From contig NZ_AP025226.1 of the NCBI RefSeq assembly GCF_020886315.1, positions 2,754,001 to 2,818,000 of the forward strand: a DNA stretch of 64,000 nt, read 5' to 3'. The first letter of the stretch is position 1. Every line of letters begins with the position of its first letter. A model generated the notes under the pieces. It was not told the origin of the DNA. It searched no databases and saw only the letters and a list, made by a program, of their open reading frames with translations. Shown here in pieces: positions 16,275-24,044 of this stretch. Source of the stretch: Saccharolobus caldissimus (lineage in GTDB: Archaea; Thermoproteota; Thermoprotei_A; Sulfolobales; Sulfolobaceae). The position numbers and the translations under genes are program-made.

Positions 16275-16410
16275 TTCTGTTAACGTGAAAAAGGATTCAG
16301 CCCGCTAAAGGGGCGGAGGGATGTGAACGGGGCAATGCCCCGTGACTCTAGTGAAGCCCAACGGTTGAGAATTGGATACAATTTCATGAAAATTCAATGA
16401 AGCCCAAACC
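16275..16410 (+). pseudogene. Relic of the IS607-type element right end
   Basis: CCCGCTAAAGGGGCGGAGGG, then GGGGCAATGCCCCGTGACTC, then GTGAAGCCCAACGGTTGAG match the 3' end of tnpB at 2944-3060 almost base for base. Both hairpins of the putative omega RNA are kept, followed by the element end at about 16405. The stretch 16410-16500 shows nothing. Confidence 0.6.
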
Positions 16411-16501
16411 CCAAATTAATCAACCCTAAACAAGATTAGTCCTCCTCTCCGCAAACCTTAAAATCATGCTTCCTACCCCAACTACCTAATTATTCTTAGT
16501 A

Positions 16502-17539
16502 TCATGTCATTTTTAGCTTAAGATAGCCTGCTACTACTAACAGAGATGTTAAAAGAGAATATGTGGATTCATTGTAGAATGTTAGATTAGCTATGTATAT
16601 TCCTAAAATAATCGAATAGTAAATCATATTCTTCGAACCAAAAGGGGAAAATCCGAAAGTCCCTAAAGCAAAGCTTATAACACTTATAAAGTATTTAACT
16701 AACGTTGTAATATTAAAAACTCCCTCAATCACAAGAAATAGATAGAAGGGAACTGTTGAAAGGAGTAAAACTAGAGGTATTAAAGCCGCTAATTTAATAA
16801 AATAAATTCTCTCTAATCCTACTAACCTGATTATTTCCTTTAATTCACCTCTAGGGAATGAGGATAATAAGAAATAGAAAGCAGTATCGATTAAGGCAAA
16901 CGTAAATATGAGAATTAATAGTAAATGGAACTCTAAACCCATAAGTATTAATGATTTCCCATAATATGTAATGGGAACACTATAAGGTAGAGAGACGTTC
17001 TGCGAATTGATTGTAAATATTGTGTAATTCACTTTCATAATTTTGCCATTAACTATAATGTAATTCACTTTTTGAGGATTTAAAGCTATTACAGTTCTTC
17101 CTTTTACAACTATCATTGAGAGGTAATTAGTTGATGCAGAGGCTATGGATACGGTATTAATTGAAAACGTTGAAATTGGACTCGCTCTTATTTCTATGCC
17201 TATATTAGTAAAATAAGAACTTATTGATATTTTAATTGGGGAATATTCTATATAGGCAAATGGAATTAAAATATTGAACGAACCATTTTCTGTAGATACT
17301 TTTTCAGTTATATTGTTATAATTTATTTCTACTATTGCTGGTACTCCTTTTCCGTAAAAATTAAATACATATCCTGCAATTCTTATACCGTAAGCTGAAG
17401 CGTCTACAATTCCTACTGCATTAATAGATAATATCGGTATTTGTGCTATAATTAATGAGCTGCTTATCCCTAATAGTATTATAAATGAAAATAGAAGTGT
17501 CCTCTTAAGCTCTAGCGTAAAAATATAAAAAGACCTCAT
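16502..17539 (-). CDS. ABC-type membrane subunit with extracytoplasmic domain
   Basis: 345 residues. One N-terminal span (residues 10-32), then about 160 residues of beta-rich sequence with many N-x-S/T sites that should face outside, then five to six spans from residue 200 on. It overlaps the ATPase gene by 35 bp and is read with it. I infer the permease half of an ABC-2-like exporter. The substrate is unknown. The beta-rich segment (GIRIAGYVFNFYGKGVPAIV and on) resembles carboxypeptidase-regulatory-like domains, which would fit a surface role. Confidence 0.6.
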   Translation of the reverse strand: MRSFYIFTLELKRTLLFSFIILLGISSSLIIAQIPILSINAVGIVDASAYGIRIAGYVFNFYGKGVPAIVEINYNNITEKVSTENGSFNILIPFAYIEYSPIKISISSYFTNIGIEIRASPISTFSINTVSIASASTNYLSMIVVKGRTVIALNPQKVNYIIVNGKIMKVNYTIFTINSQNVSLPYSVPITYYGKSLILMGLEFHLLLILIFTFALIDTAFYFLLSSFPRGELKEIIRLVGLERIYFIKLAALIPLVLLLSTVPFYLFLVIEGVFNITTLVKYFISVISFALGTFGFSPFGSKNMIYYSIILGIYIANLTFYNESTYSLLTSLLVVAGYLKLKMT

Positions 17540-18245
17540 CTGGTGTTACACCCAATACATCAAACTTAACTCCTCTCTCTTTTAGTATTTTTTCAGCATA
17601 ATCTTCCTTAGTCTTTTCCCAAATTTCGTGTTCACCTTTTTCATCTACATATTTAACGATTTTGTAAAGTAGTTCTTCCTTATTCTCATTAAACGTAATC
17701 CTTCCTCTGGAAATAATGACTACTTTATCAATTAGATCCCATACTTCCTTTAAGTTATGATGAGCCAAGATTATTGCTCCATTAAATTTCCTTATGAAGT
17801 CTTTGGTAATATTACTAATTGAGGATAAATCGTCGAAAAGCAGATACTTAGGTGAGAACGGTAAGGATAACGCTATGGATAGCCTCTTTTTTTCGTCTAA
17901 CGATAGGTCTCTTATTCTCTTCTCTTTATCTAATCCTAACTCATCTAAGAAAGGATCGTAATTGTCAGTGACATATTTCATTATCTCCTTTACTTTCATA
18001 GTAGGTACGAATTTAGGAATCTGCGGAGCATAGGCTATTTTACGATTATTAACTTTTTTACCATCTAAAAGTACTTTACCTTGTGTGGGCTTAATTTCTC
18101 CCGAAAGTATTTCCATTAATACAGTTTTACCAGAGTTATGCAAACCTATTATTGCAACCTTATCGTTATCTCTGACCTCTAAATTTATATTGGAAATTAC
18201 TACATTACCGTGAAATTCCTTAGTTACATTTATGACCTTAAGCAC
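17505..18245 (-). CDS. ABC transporter ATPase with degenerate motifs
   Basis: 246 residues. Walker A is GLHNSGKTV (residues 34-42), but the signature is LSLDEKKR instead of LSGGQ and Walker B ends LLFDDLSS, with D in place of the catalytic glutamate. The H-loop is AHH in IILAHHNLKEV. Such changes occur in slow or non-hydrolysing ABC subunits. It is translationally joined to the membrane protein downstream. The gene is divergent from the Bat-type regulator at 18432, and the 186 bp between them should hold both promoters. Confidence 0.75.
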   Translation of the reverse strand: MLKVINVTKEFHGNVVISNINLEVRDNDKVAIIGLHNSGKTVLMEILSGEIKPTQGKVLLDGKKVNNRKIAYAPQIPKFVPTMKVKEIMKYVTDNYDPFLDELGLDKEKRIRDLSLDEKKRLSIALSLPFSPKYLLFDDLSSISNITKDFIRKFNGAIILAHHNLKEVWDLIDKVVIISRGRITFNENKEELLYKIVKYVDEKGEHEIWEKTKEDYAEKILKERGVKFDVLGVTPDEVFLYFYARA

Positions 18246-18431
18246 CTTATGAATCTCTTTACCGGAGTAAATATAAACTCTCTTATCACTATCTAAAAAA
18301 CAAGTAGTTATAAAATCAATAATACAAAAATTATATATTACTTATCTAGATTATATTATAGAAAATTTTATGTAAAAATAATAGTAGTTATTTAGTAATC
18401 TTTTAAACCTTTAGCTGATAATGTTTTTATA

Positions 18432-19094
18432 ATGATAAAAAGTTACACGATTTTACTGTCACATGAGGATTGGAGCCTTTACACGGAAAAATTTAGTGAA
18501 GATGAGTTATATGTAAAGGTTATTAGAAGGATTCCATCTCTTGAAGGATTAACTGAGAATGTAATAGGTATCATTTACGCTAAAGATAGGAGTTTATATA
18601 GGCAAATTATTAAAATGATAAGTAGAAATAAAATGATTATAGATTTTAAATTACTTGATGAGTATAAAAGTAAATCTGGAGTTAGAGCAATATACGCTTC
18701 AACAGAGAAACTTCCTGGTAGAATAGCAGAGAAATTATTACAAAATTGCAAAATTTTCAGTATGAATGAAACCATCTATAACGGTATAGAGAAATGGAAC
18801 ATAATAGCAGAGTCTAGCAGTTTTAGTAAGGTTATTCCAAAAATAAGGGAATTAACTTTTGATCTTAAGGTTTTTGAAGATCCAATAGACCCTTTATTAT
18901 CAGTTAAAGATGAGTTAACACCTAAGGAACAGGAAGTGTTAAAGATTGCAGTAATTAAGGGATATTTTAATTCTCCTAAGAGAATAGGTTTAGAAGAGTT
19001 AGCAAAAGAGTTTGGCGTTTCAAAATCCGCAATAATGCAAATTCTAAGAAAAGCTATAGATAAGGTAGCTAGAAAAAGTATCAAAGAGATCTGA
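18432..19094 (+). CDS. Bat-type HTH transcription regulator
   Basis: 220 residues. The C-terminal 55 residues (LTPKEQEVLKIAVIKGYF, then RIGLEELAKEFGVSKSAIMQ) are the HTH_10 domain found in the haloarchaeal Bat regulator and many crenarchaeal factors. The N-terminal 150 residues form a putative sensor domain with no motif I recognise. ATG 18432 follows a TATA-like TTTTTATA by only a few bases, so the transcript start must be further upstream. Its position, back to back with the ABC genes at 16502-18245, suggests it controls them. Confidence 0.8.
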   Translation: MIKSYTILLSHEDWSLYTEKFSEDELYVKVIRRIPSLEGLTENVIGIIYAKDRSLYRQIIKMISRNKMIIDFKLLDEYKSKSGVRAIYASTEKLPGRIAEKLLQNCKIFSMNETIYNGIEKWNIIAESSSFSKVIPKIRELTFDLKVFEDPIDPLLSVKDELTPKEQEVLKIAVIKGYFNSPKRIGLEELAKEFGVSKSAIMQILRKAIDKVARKSIKEI

Positions 19095-19117
19095 AATAGC
19101 AATATTACAGAAAAGGG

Positions 19118-19134
19118 CGTTCAGTAATAAACCT
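19118..19134 (+). repeat. 17-bp repeat shared with 6585
   Basis: CGTTCAGTAATAAACCT, identical to 6585-6601. Here it precedes an IS110 relic by about 90 bp. Confidence 0.35.
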
Positions 19135-19219
19135 TTCGGTCATATTTCAAGCATAGTATTAGCTAAGATTGCCACGTGGGTCCTTTCAACCCACGTGGAG
19201 ATTCGGGGGAGGGATTCAC

Positions 19220-19333
19220 CTATTTAGGCTCATAAGGCCTATTATTATACCAAACACTCCAAACAACCCTTGCCAACTTCCTAGCCAAAGCAGTATACAA
19301 CTTCTTACCCTTAAGCCTACCTATATAGGTTTT
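19220..19333 (-). pseudogene. C-terminal remnant of an IS110-family transposase
   Basis: A 37-codon frame ending in TAG reads KTYIGRLKGKKLYTALARKL, then ARVVWSVWYNNRPYEPK, which is the end of IS110-type (ISC1190/ISC1229-like) transposases. Upstream the frame is closed and is replaced by two copies of GGGCTTTAAGCCC (near 19338 and 19392). The rest of 19095-19457 contains inverted CCACGTGGGT bases and no gene. Confidence 0.6.
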
Positions 19334-19457
19334 ATTCGGGCTTTAAGCCCAACTTCCGGTCCGAATTGGAGGCAGGCCAAGCTCCCCGACGGGCTTTAAG
19401 CCCATAGACGTCAACGGCCTACACCTCAGTTAGATCTGTATTACACAGATCTCTAAT

Positions 19458-19778
19458 ATGTTTTATATAAGGAAGTCAGCATACGAACCAGCTATTAAGA
19501 GTCCTCTAATAGCAAACAGAAAGAAGTGGAAGCTATTCGCAAACTATAGCTTAACAAATGATTACGAGGTAGTTCAGATAAACACTACTGGACAACTGAT
19601 TAGGATAAAGGAGGATCCAGACATAGACGAAATGATGGGGTATGTAAGGAAAAATCATCCAGGTGCAACTGTCGAGGAAGTAATATCGTTTGCTCTTGAA
19701 AGCACTGTAGAACAAACGGGGAGTTTAAAGACAATGACGAATTCGGTGCTTATACCCTTGCATTATATCTTATGCTAG
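19458..19778 (+). CDS. Hypothetical protein or gene fragment
   Basis: 106 codons, reading MFYIRKSAYEPAIKSPLIAN at the start and DPDIDEMMGYVRKNHPGATV in the middle. Composition and codon use look coding through residue 90, after which the tail (SVLIPLHYILC) may be out of frame. No family is recognised. It lies between an IS110 relic and an AbrB-like gene, so it may itself be the remains of a longer gene. Confidence 0.35.
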   Translation: MFYIRKSAYEPAIKSPLIANRKKWKLFANYSLTNDYEVVQINTTGQLIRIKEDPDIDEMMGYVRKNHPGATVEEVISFALESTVEQTGSLKTMTNSVLIPLHYILC

Positions 19779-19916
19779 CATACTTAATACATTATGGAGT
19801 TCTAATTTTAGTTAAGTAAAAGATTAGATTTTTTTAGAATTAACTCCCCAGCTTGCTGCACAAAAATTCTAAACAAAAAGCTTAATCTCTTTCCTCTTTC
19901 TACTCTATTTTCATTC

Positions 19917-20189
19917 TTATTTATGATTTAACTCATCAACTTCCTTCTTTATTTCGTCCGGTAACATACTGTAAACGTTCTTCATCTCCTCCCAGTCTAA
20001 GAGGTGGTACCACTTAGCCTTCTTAGCCTTTACTAACAAATAATCTCCGTCGTTTAATTCCAACTCCTTAGCCTTCTCCATAGGGACAGTTATCCTATAA
20101 GTAATATACTCCTTACCGTTTTTCTTACTTTTAGTTACGGAGACTTTGCTTACGAAAACTACTTCCTTTTCTAATTGTTTACTTTCCAT
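19917..20189 (-). CDS. AbrB-fold DNA-binding protein
   Basis: 90 residues. The central part (KEYITYRITVPMEKAKELEL then NDGDYLLVKAKKAKW) is a SpoVT/AbrB domain with a longer than usual first loop. The C-terminal helix is acidic (EEMKNVYSMLPDEIKKEVDE). No toxin gene lies beside it, so it is more likely a stand-alone regulator. It is divergent from the broken winged-helix gene at 20227 with 37 bp between the starts, which suggests they once shared a control region. Confidence 0.65.
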   Translation of the reverse strand: MESKQLEKEVVFVSKVSVTKSKKNGKEYITYRITVPMEKAKELELNDGDYLLVKAKKAKWYHLLDWEEMKNVYSMLPDEIKKEVDELNHK

Positions 20190-20226
20190 GATTATTACTC
20201 TCTACCAAAAACTTATAAATCTTGTT

Positions 20227-20536
20227 ATGAATAAAATGATTCTGGCAGAAAAATGGTTAAATGCAGTATCGAGACACTTAATGCAATACTAGAGCAGTTT
20301 ACGACACTACCAACGGTTCATTATCAGCTCACATCCCTTTAGAAGCAGTACTTAGGAGGTTTCCAGAACACTTAAGAGGAGATGTAAGGAGGTGTATTAA
20401 AGAATTAATAAAAAGAGGACTAATTACACTACACCCTACTAAAGGATCTACTACTTATCAACTAACTCAGAGAGGTTTAGAATGCTCAACTAAACTAATT
20501 AAAGGAGAAATTTCATCAATAGAAGAATGTTACTAA
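20227..20536 (+). pseudogene. Broken winged-helix protein gene
   Basis: From ATG 20227 the frame reads MNKMILAEKWLNAVSRHLMQ and stops; the protein continues in other frames as YDTTNGSLSAHIPLEAVLRR then FPEHLRGDVRRCIKELIKRG and LITLHPTKGSTTYQLTQRG before TAA at 20534. The second part is a plain winged helix-turn-helix. At least one base is lost near 20300, where TTTACGAC would need an extra T. The gene is probably dead, but sequencing error cannot be excluded. Confidence 0.6.
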
Positions 20537-20604
20537 TTCTGAATAATTTTTGTATGTTTTGATACAAAAATATCATGTATCTTTATCTTACAAAAGAATT
20601 TGAA

Positions 20605-20645
20605 AGCTTCACCCCTTCCAGGGCGGGGAGACGTCAGCTAAAAGA
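20605..20645 (+). repeat. Relic of an IS605-type right end
   Basis: GAAAGCTTCACCCCTTCCAG then GGCGGGGAGACGTCAG. The GAGACGTCAG core and neighbouring AAGCTTC recur, rearranged, near 628-650. The rest of 20537-20760 is AT-rich without features. Confidence 0.35.
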
Positions 20646-20760
20646 AGTGAAGATAGCCTTCGATAATTCATTTCTAATTAATTATGTTTATTATTCCTTT
20701 ATACGTAAAGTGAGAATTTTATAATAATTTTTTATATTAAATTAAGGATAATTTCCCATG

Positions 20761-21105
20761 TTACAATACTTTTATTACTTTTTTAGACAGTTCGAAAAAT
20801 CTTTTTGCCTCATCTTCGTCCTTTAAGTGAATTTCAACTGGTGCATCAAAAGGTAAATTGTATAAATCTATAGCTCTTAATAAGATTATTTCTCTTAATT
20901 TCTTTTTCTCTTTATCGTTTAATTTCCTTTTTATTACTACAAGTATATCAATGTCACTGAGTACTGTTATCCTATCTTCTGCAACACCACCTATTACGTA
21001 AACTTCAGAATTGGGCTCTAAATCTTGTGTAGCCTTAGCTATTTTCTCGGCATATTCTCTCCATCTCCTCAAATGCGAAAATCTGAACTTAACCCAACTT
21101 GACAA
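20761..21105 (-). CDS. MNT-type nucleotidyltransferase antitoxin
   Basis: 114 residues with the minimal nucleotidyltransferase motif GGVAEDRITVLSDIDILV (residues 38-55), where the usual GSxARG is GGVAEDR, and a third acidic residue in PVEIHL. In HEPN-MNT pairs such enzymes add AMP to the HEPN toxin and switch it off. It overlaps the HEPN gene upstream by 17 bp, and both are read leftward. Confidence 0.8.
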   Translation of the reverse strand: MSSWVKFRFSHLRRWREYAEKIAKATQDLEPNSEVYVIGGVAEDRITVLSDIDILVVIKRKLNDKEKKKLREIILLRAIDLYNLPFDAPVEIHLKDEDEAKRFFELSKKVIKVL

Positions 21106-21514
21106 TCTTTACGACCTCCTCTAAGAATTTTATCATAATTTCTGCAACCTCAATTAAAGGTTTTAAATCTTCATTTTCATACTCGATATTCTCATATCTA
21201 GAATCTATATAAGCGTCTTCAATAGCTATTAACTGTTGCCTATATTCTGCAATTAATTCATTAATCTTTTTAGCTAGGTCTTCATATCCATTTTCCTTAA
21301 GCAACTTTGATAAATAACTAATCAGTTCCCTTATTCCATGTCCTTCATATTCCTTTCCGAAAAGTTCAAAGATCACAGCCTTAATATATAATTGTAACGC
21401 TTGCTCTACATGAAAAGCACCTATATCATAATACCCATCATCGAGGTCTCTTTTTGCTTCATCTAAAAAGCGTAGTGCTCTCCTTTTAAGTAATCTAACT
21501 CTATTACCACTCAC
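21089..21514 (-). CDS. HEPN-domain protein, toxin partner of the MNT gene
   Basis: 141 residues in four helices. The N-terminus (RLLKRRALRFLDEAKRDLDD then GAFHVEQALQLYIKAVIF) is a standard HEPN start. The ribonuclease motif RX4-6H is not seen; the position has SRYENIEYEN. That variant is common in archaeal HEPN proteins paired with MNT and may mean a weak or non-nuclease function. It forms a two-gene toxin-antitoxin operon with 20761-21105. Confidence 0.75.
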   Translation of the reverse strand: MSGNRVRLLKRRALRFLDEAKRDLDDGYYDIGAFHVEQALQLYIKAVIFELFGKEYEGHGIRELISYLSKLLKENGYEDLAKKINELIAEYRQQLIAIEDAYIDSRYENIEYENEDLKPLIEVAEIMIKFLEEVVKIVKLG

Positions 21515-21566
21515 AATTAATAGTTGAAAGAGAAGAAAAAGTAGTTTTTTATAAAATTGGGCATTT

Positions 21567-21603
21567 GGAGATTCTCATATAAAACTTTTCTTTGAAAATT
21601 AAG
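21567..21603 (+). repeat. Dispersed repeat, copy 3
   Basis: TTGGAGATTCTCATATAAAA followed by CTTTTCTTTGAAAATTAA. Same motif as at 845 and 1986. Confidence 0.45.
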
Positions 21604-21662
21604 TATAGACAATATCATTTATGCAATTGATAAAATTTGATATATTTGCTCGTTAAGATTAA

Positions 21663-21764
21663 AGTGTAATCATTTAGATATAAATTTATATTTTAAGTAA
21701 AAAAGTACCTCTGAGAATCTGAACTAAACTGTATTCTATATACAGAATTCCTCTATTTAACAAT
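21663..21764 (-). repeat. MITE-like repeat B, copy 1
   Basis: On the minus strand this ~102-bp stretch matches 53081-53187 at about 80 percent, including TAGAGGAATTCT, TTCAGATTCTCAGAG and TATAAATTTATA. It ends 30 bp before the IS1-like element at 21795. Confidence 0.6.
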
Positions 21765-21794
21765 TTATAACATAATCAATATTCTCACTTTAAA

Positions 21795-22565
21795 GATAGT
21801 GTCGTCATTAGGGTATAAATTCTGGGATTAGCCTTCTCTCCCATAAGACTAGGGCTATAGAATACTTCATCATGCTTATGCTCCTATTCACTGCCTTTGT
21901 TGCCCTCTTGAAACGTATAAGCCTATCCCTTAGTGAGGAATGAAGTGCCTCGTTGGGGTTAACGGGTGAGACTACCGTGTGATCCTTTAACCAAAAGTAA
22001 ACGTTGTAATCATCACTAACCCACCATCTGGCAAGTACATTTTAATCTCACTGAAAGTATTCTCATCCCTATCACCAACAGAGTAAACTAGGTAGAGTCC
22101 AAGACTTGTGTAAACGTAACAAGTGAAGACCCACTTGTAGAAAGCCCTAGCGTTTCTGTACGTCCACATCTCATCAACAACCTTAGTAACAACTTTACCC
22201 TTGACAAACTCTTTAGCCCTACACCATAAGTCAACTAGCTCCTCGTACTTCTGCTTACCATAACGCTTAATCCAAGTGAAAACAGTACCCAAAGGTACGT
22301 TAAGAACCCTAGAAATAGCCCTCATACTCATACCATTAGCATACATTCTTAAAGCCTCCTCCTTAACCCTCTTATGATGCCTAGAAGCATCACCCAAAAA
22401 ACGCTTACCACAATCCCCATACTTCTGCCTACCCCAAGACTTACCACACTTAACAACATGATGACCGCCACAAGAGGGACAAGAAATGTCATGCCTAATT
22501 ACAGGCTTCCTACCCATAAGTAATACTCGTAATACAAGAATTTATACCCTAATGACGACACTATC
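21795..22565 (-). mobile_element. IS1-family element, 771 bp, with 8-bp target duplication
   Basis: Perfect 29-bp inverted repeats (21795-21823 and 22537-22565) starting GATAGTGTCGTCATTAGGGT. ACTTTAAA flanks both sides (21787-21794 and 22566-22573). It carries one transposase with a frameshift. Confidence 0.88.
21808..22517 (-). pseudogene. IS1-family transposase, frameshifted
   Basis: From ATG 22517 the first frame has a zinc ribbon with one cysteine missing (CPSCGG, then QKYGDCGKRF), a helix-turn-helix (MSMRAISRVLNVPLGTVFTW) and the first catalytic D (KVVDEMWTYRNA). It ends early at 21987 (MITTFTFG). The next frame carries SDDYNVYFWLKDHTVVSP with the second D, NEALHSSLRDRLIRFKRATK with the E, and stops at 21808. 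The shift is near 22005-22025. No slippery A-run is present there, so this is more likely a mutation than programmed frameshifting. Confidence 0.8.
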
Positions 22566-22654
22566 ACTTTAAATAACAATTTAATTTATTCAAAATAAAT
22601 TATATAAATTAATTAATTATGAAGAGAATTCAGTTTAATTAATTATAATACTCT

Positions 22655-22712
22655 TTGGATGAGCACATTGAAACTAGATGAAAAGTTCTATCTCGTTCTA
22701 GATATAATTAAT
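22655..22712 (+). repeat. Relic resembling the DDE element start at 2128
   Basis: GGATGAGCACATTGAAACTA then GATGAAAAGTTCTATCTCG is like 2128-2165, the region around the transposase start. The rest of 22574-22878 contains no gene. Confidence 0.35.
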
Positions 22713-22878
22713 AGTCGAGGAACTAACAGTGCGTTAATCTTCTCTTCTGCAATAAAAATTTAGCAGTATTCAATAGAGCTTACGTGTCGAACATAACATA
22801 AGCCTTGTGAATGAACGTTAGCACTATTATTTATGATATTGCTTCTTTTTTAAAGACGCAAAAACGACTTAGAGAGAC

Positions 22879-23706
22879 TTATCTATTAGAATAAGTTTTA
22901 AGCTTAACATTTATTGAATATCCGTTATCCAATATAATTATAGCAGAGTTCTCCTTAGAATTAATGTTAAGAAACTTAGCTTCTATAGAATTATTTCCTA
23001 AAGTGACATACGACGGAAAGAAAGTTAAAGCTTGATTAACTCCGTTTAAACTTATTGACTTTATATTACCTTGTATTTGAGAATGGAATTTTATTAAAGC
23101 TTCTCCCGTATTCTGAAAGATTACACTATCTAAAATAATAGTACCTATTATCAATCCTACTCCGTACAGTACATGAGAGATAATGTTAATATAAGCTAAA
23201 ATACTAGTTATGACTATCAATGACCTACCTACTGGTCTAGATAATACTATTAAATCGTAAAGAAGAAAAACCCGCATAAAACCAAAAAGCACTCCTAAAG
23301 TTCCTAAAATACCGGCTATCTTATTAAAATGGAAAATTTTAGCAAAAATTATAATATATGATATTAAATATAATAACGAAAATAACAAAATAAAATGAAA
23401 ATTAATTTGATGTTCTAATATATATAGGAAATATAAATTTAATATAATATAGGAAATACTACTTGCTATTCCTAAAATACCTCCCCATAACGATACTAAC
23501 GATAAAATAGCAAATATTATAATACCAATTATAGCAAATATTATATCAACTAACACAGAACTGAAATATAAATTAAGCAAATATGAATGACTAAATTTAA
23601 TATTATGATATATTAAAAATACTATATCTCCAAAAATATAAAATAGAAATGATAATATCAAAGCTAATATGCCCGCAACTAATAGATTTCTGCTTATCTT
23701 TAACAT
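22879..23706 (-). CDS. Six-span membrane protein, unknown function
   Basis: 275 residues. Hydrophobic segments cover residues 6-30, 46-70, 75-95, 103-125, 137-152, 165-190; the C-terminal 80 residues are a soluble beta-rich domain (GNIKSISLNGVNQALTFFPS and on). The pattern resembles the DUF973 proteins of Sulfolobales, but I cannot confirm this. No operon partners; the ABC genes at 24045 run the other way. The codons are very AT-rich. Confidence 0.55.
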   Translation of the reverse strand: MLKISRNLLVAGILALILSFLFYIFGDIVFLIYHNIKFSHSYLLNLYFSSVLVDIIFAIIGIIIFAILSLVSLWGGILGIASSISYIILNLYFLYILEHQINFHFILLFSLLYLISYIIIFAKIFHFNKIAGILGTLGVLFGFMRVFLLYDLIVLSRPVGRSLIVITSILAYINIISHVLYGVGLIIGTIILDSVIFQNTGEALIKFHSQIQGNIKSISLNGVNQALTFFPSYVTLGNNSIEAKFLNINSKENSAIIILDNGYSINVKLKTYSNR

Positions 23707-23757
23707 GTGTTTACCCCCTGGCGTAACTTACTTTAATTACTTCTAATTCCGTCACAG
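23707..23757 (+). repeat. Dispersed repeat shared with 8243
   Basis: TGTTTACC, then TGGCGTAACTTACTTTAATT and ACTTCTAATTCCG. On the minus strand it reads MSVTELEVIKVSYARG and stops, like the start of a lost gene. Nothing else is seen in 23758-24010. Confidence 0.4.
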
Positions 23758-24044
23758 ACATCCCTCCTAAGAGATCATAAGCATTCGCCCTTAAATTATT
23801 GTAGAGAGACACACTACTACCCTCATTTACCTTTTACTCTTACTCATGAACAGAGCTCGTCATCAGTTAGGAGATCGTCAATAGAAAATTTTGGATAATG
23901 CTATATAAACTTAATTCACATTAACAATATTCAGAAGTGATTAAAAAAGTAACTAATAATTACACAAAAGCATCGCAGTCTATTGTTTAAGGAAGTAAGT
24001 TATCGGAAAAGTTTTTATCAGCAGTTAAAGATACACATTTAACG

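Noticed and set aside
19169-19399. 76-codon plus-strand frame rich in proline
   Set aside because: Antisense to the IS110 transposase remnant; the minus strand explains the sequence better.
19335-19410. Two GGGCTTTAAGCCC copies, possible short CRISPR-like repeat
   Set aside because: Only two copies of a self-complementary 13-mer with no regular spacers; more likely element debris.
21987-22022. Programmed frameshift in the IS1-like transposase
   Set aside because: No A-run or other slippery heptamer is visible at the junction, so I treat it as a mutation and list only the question.
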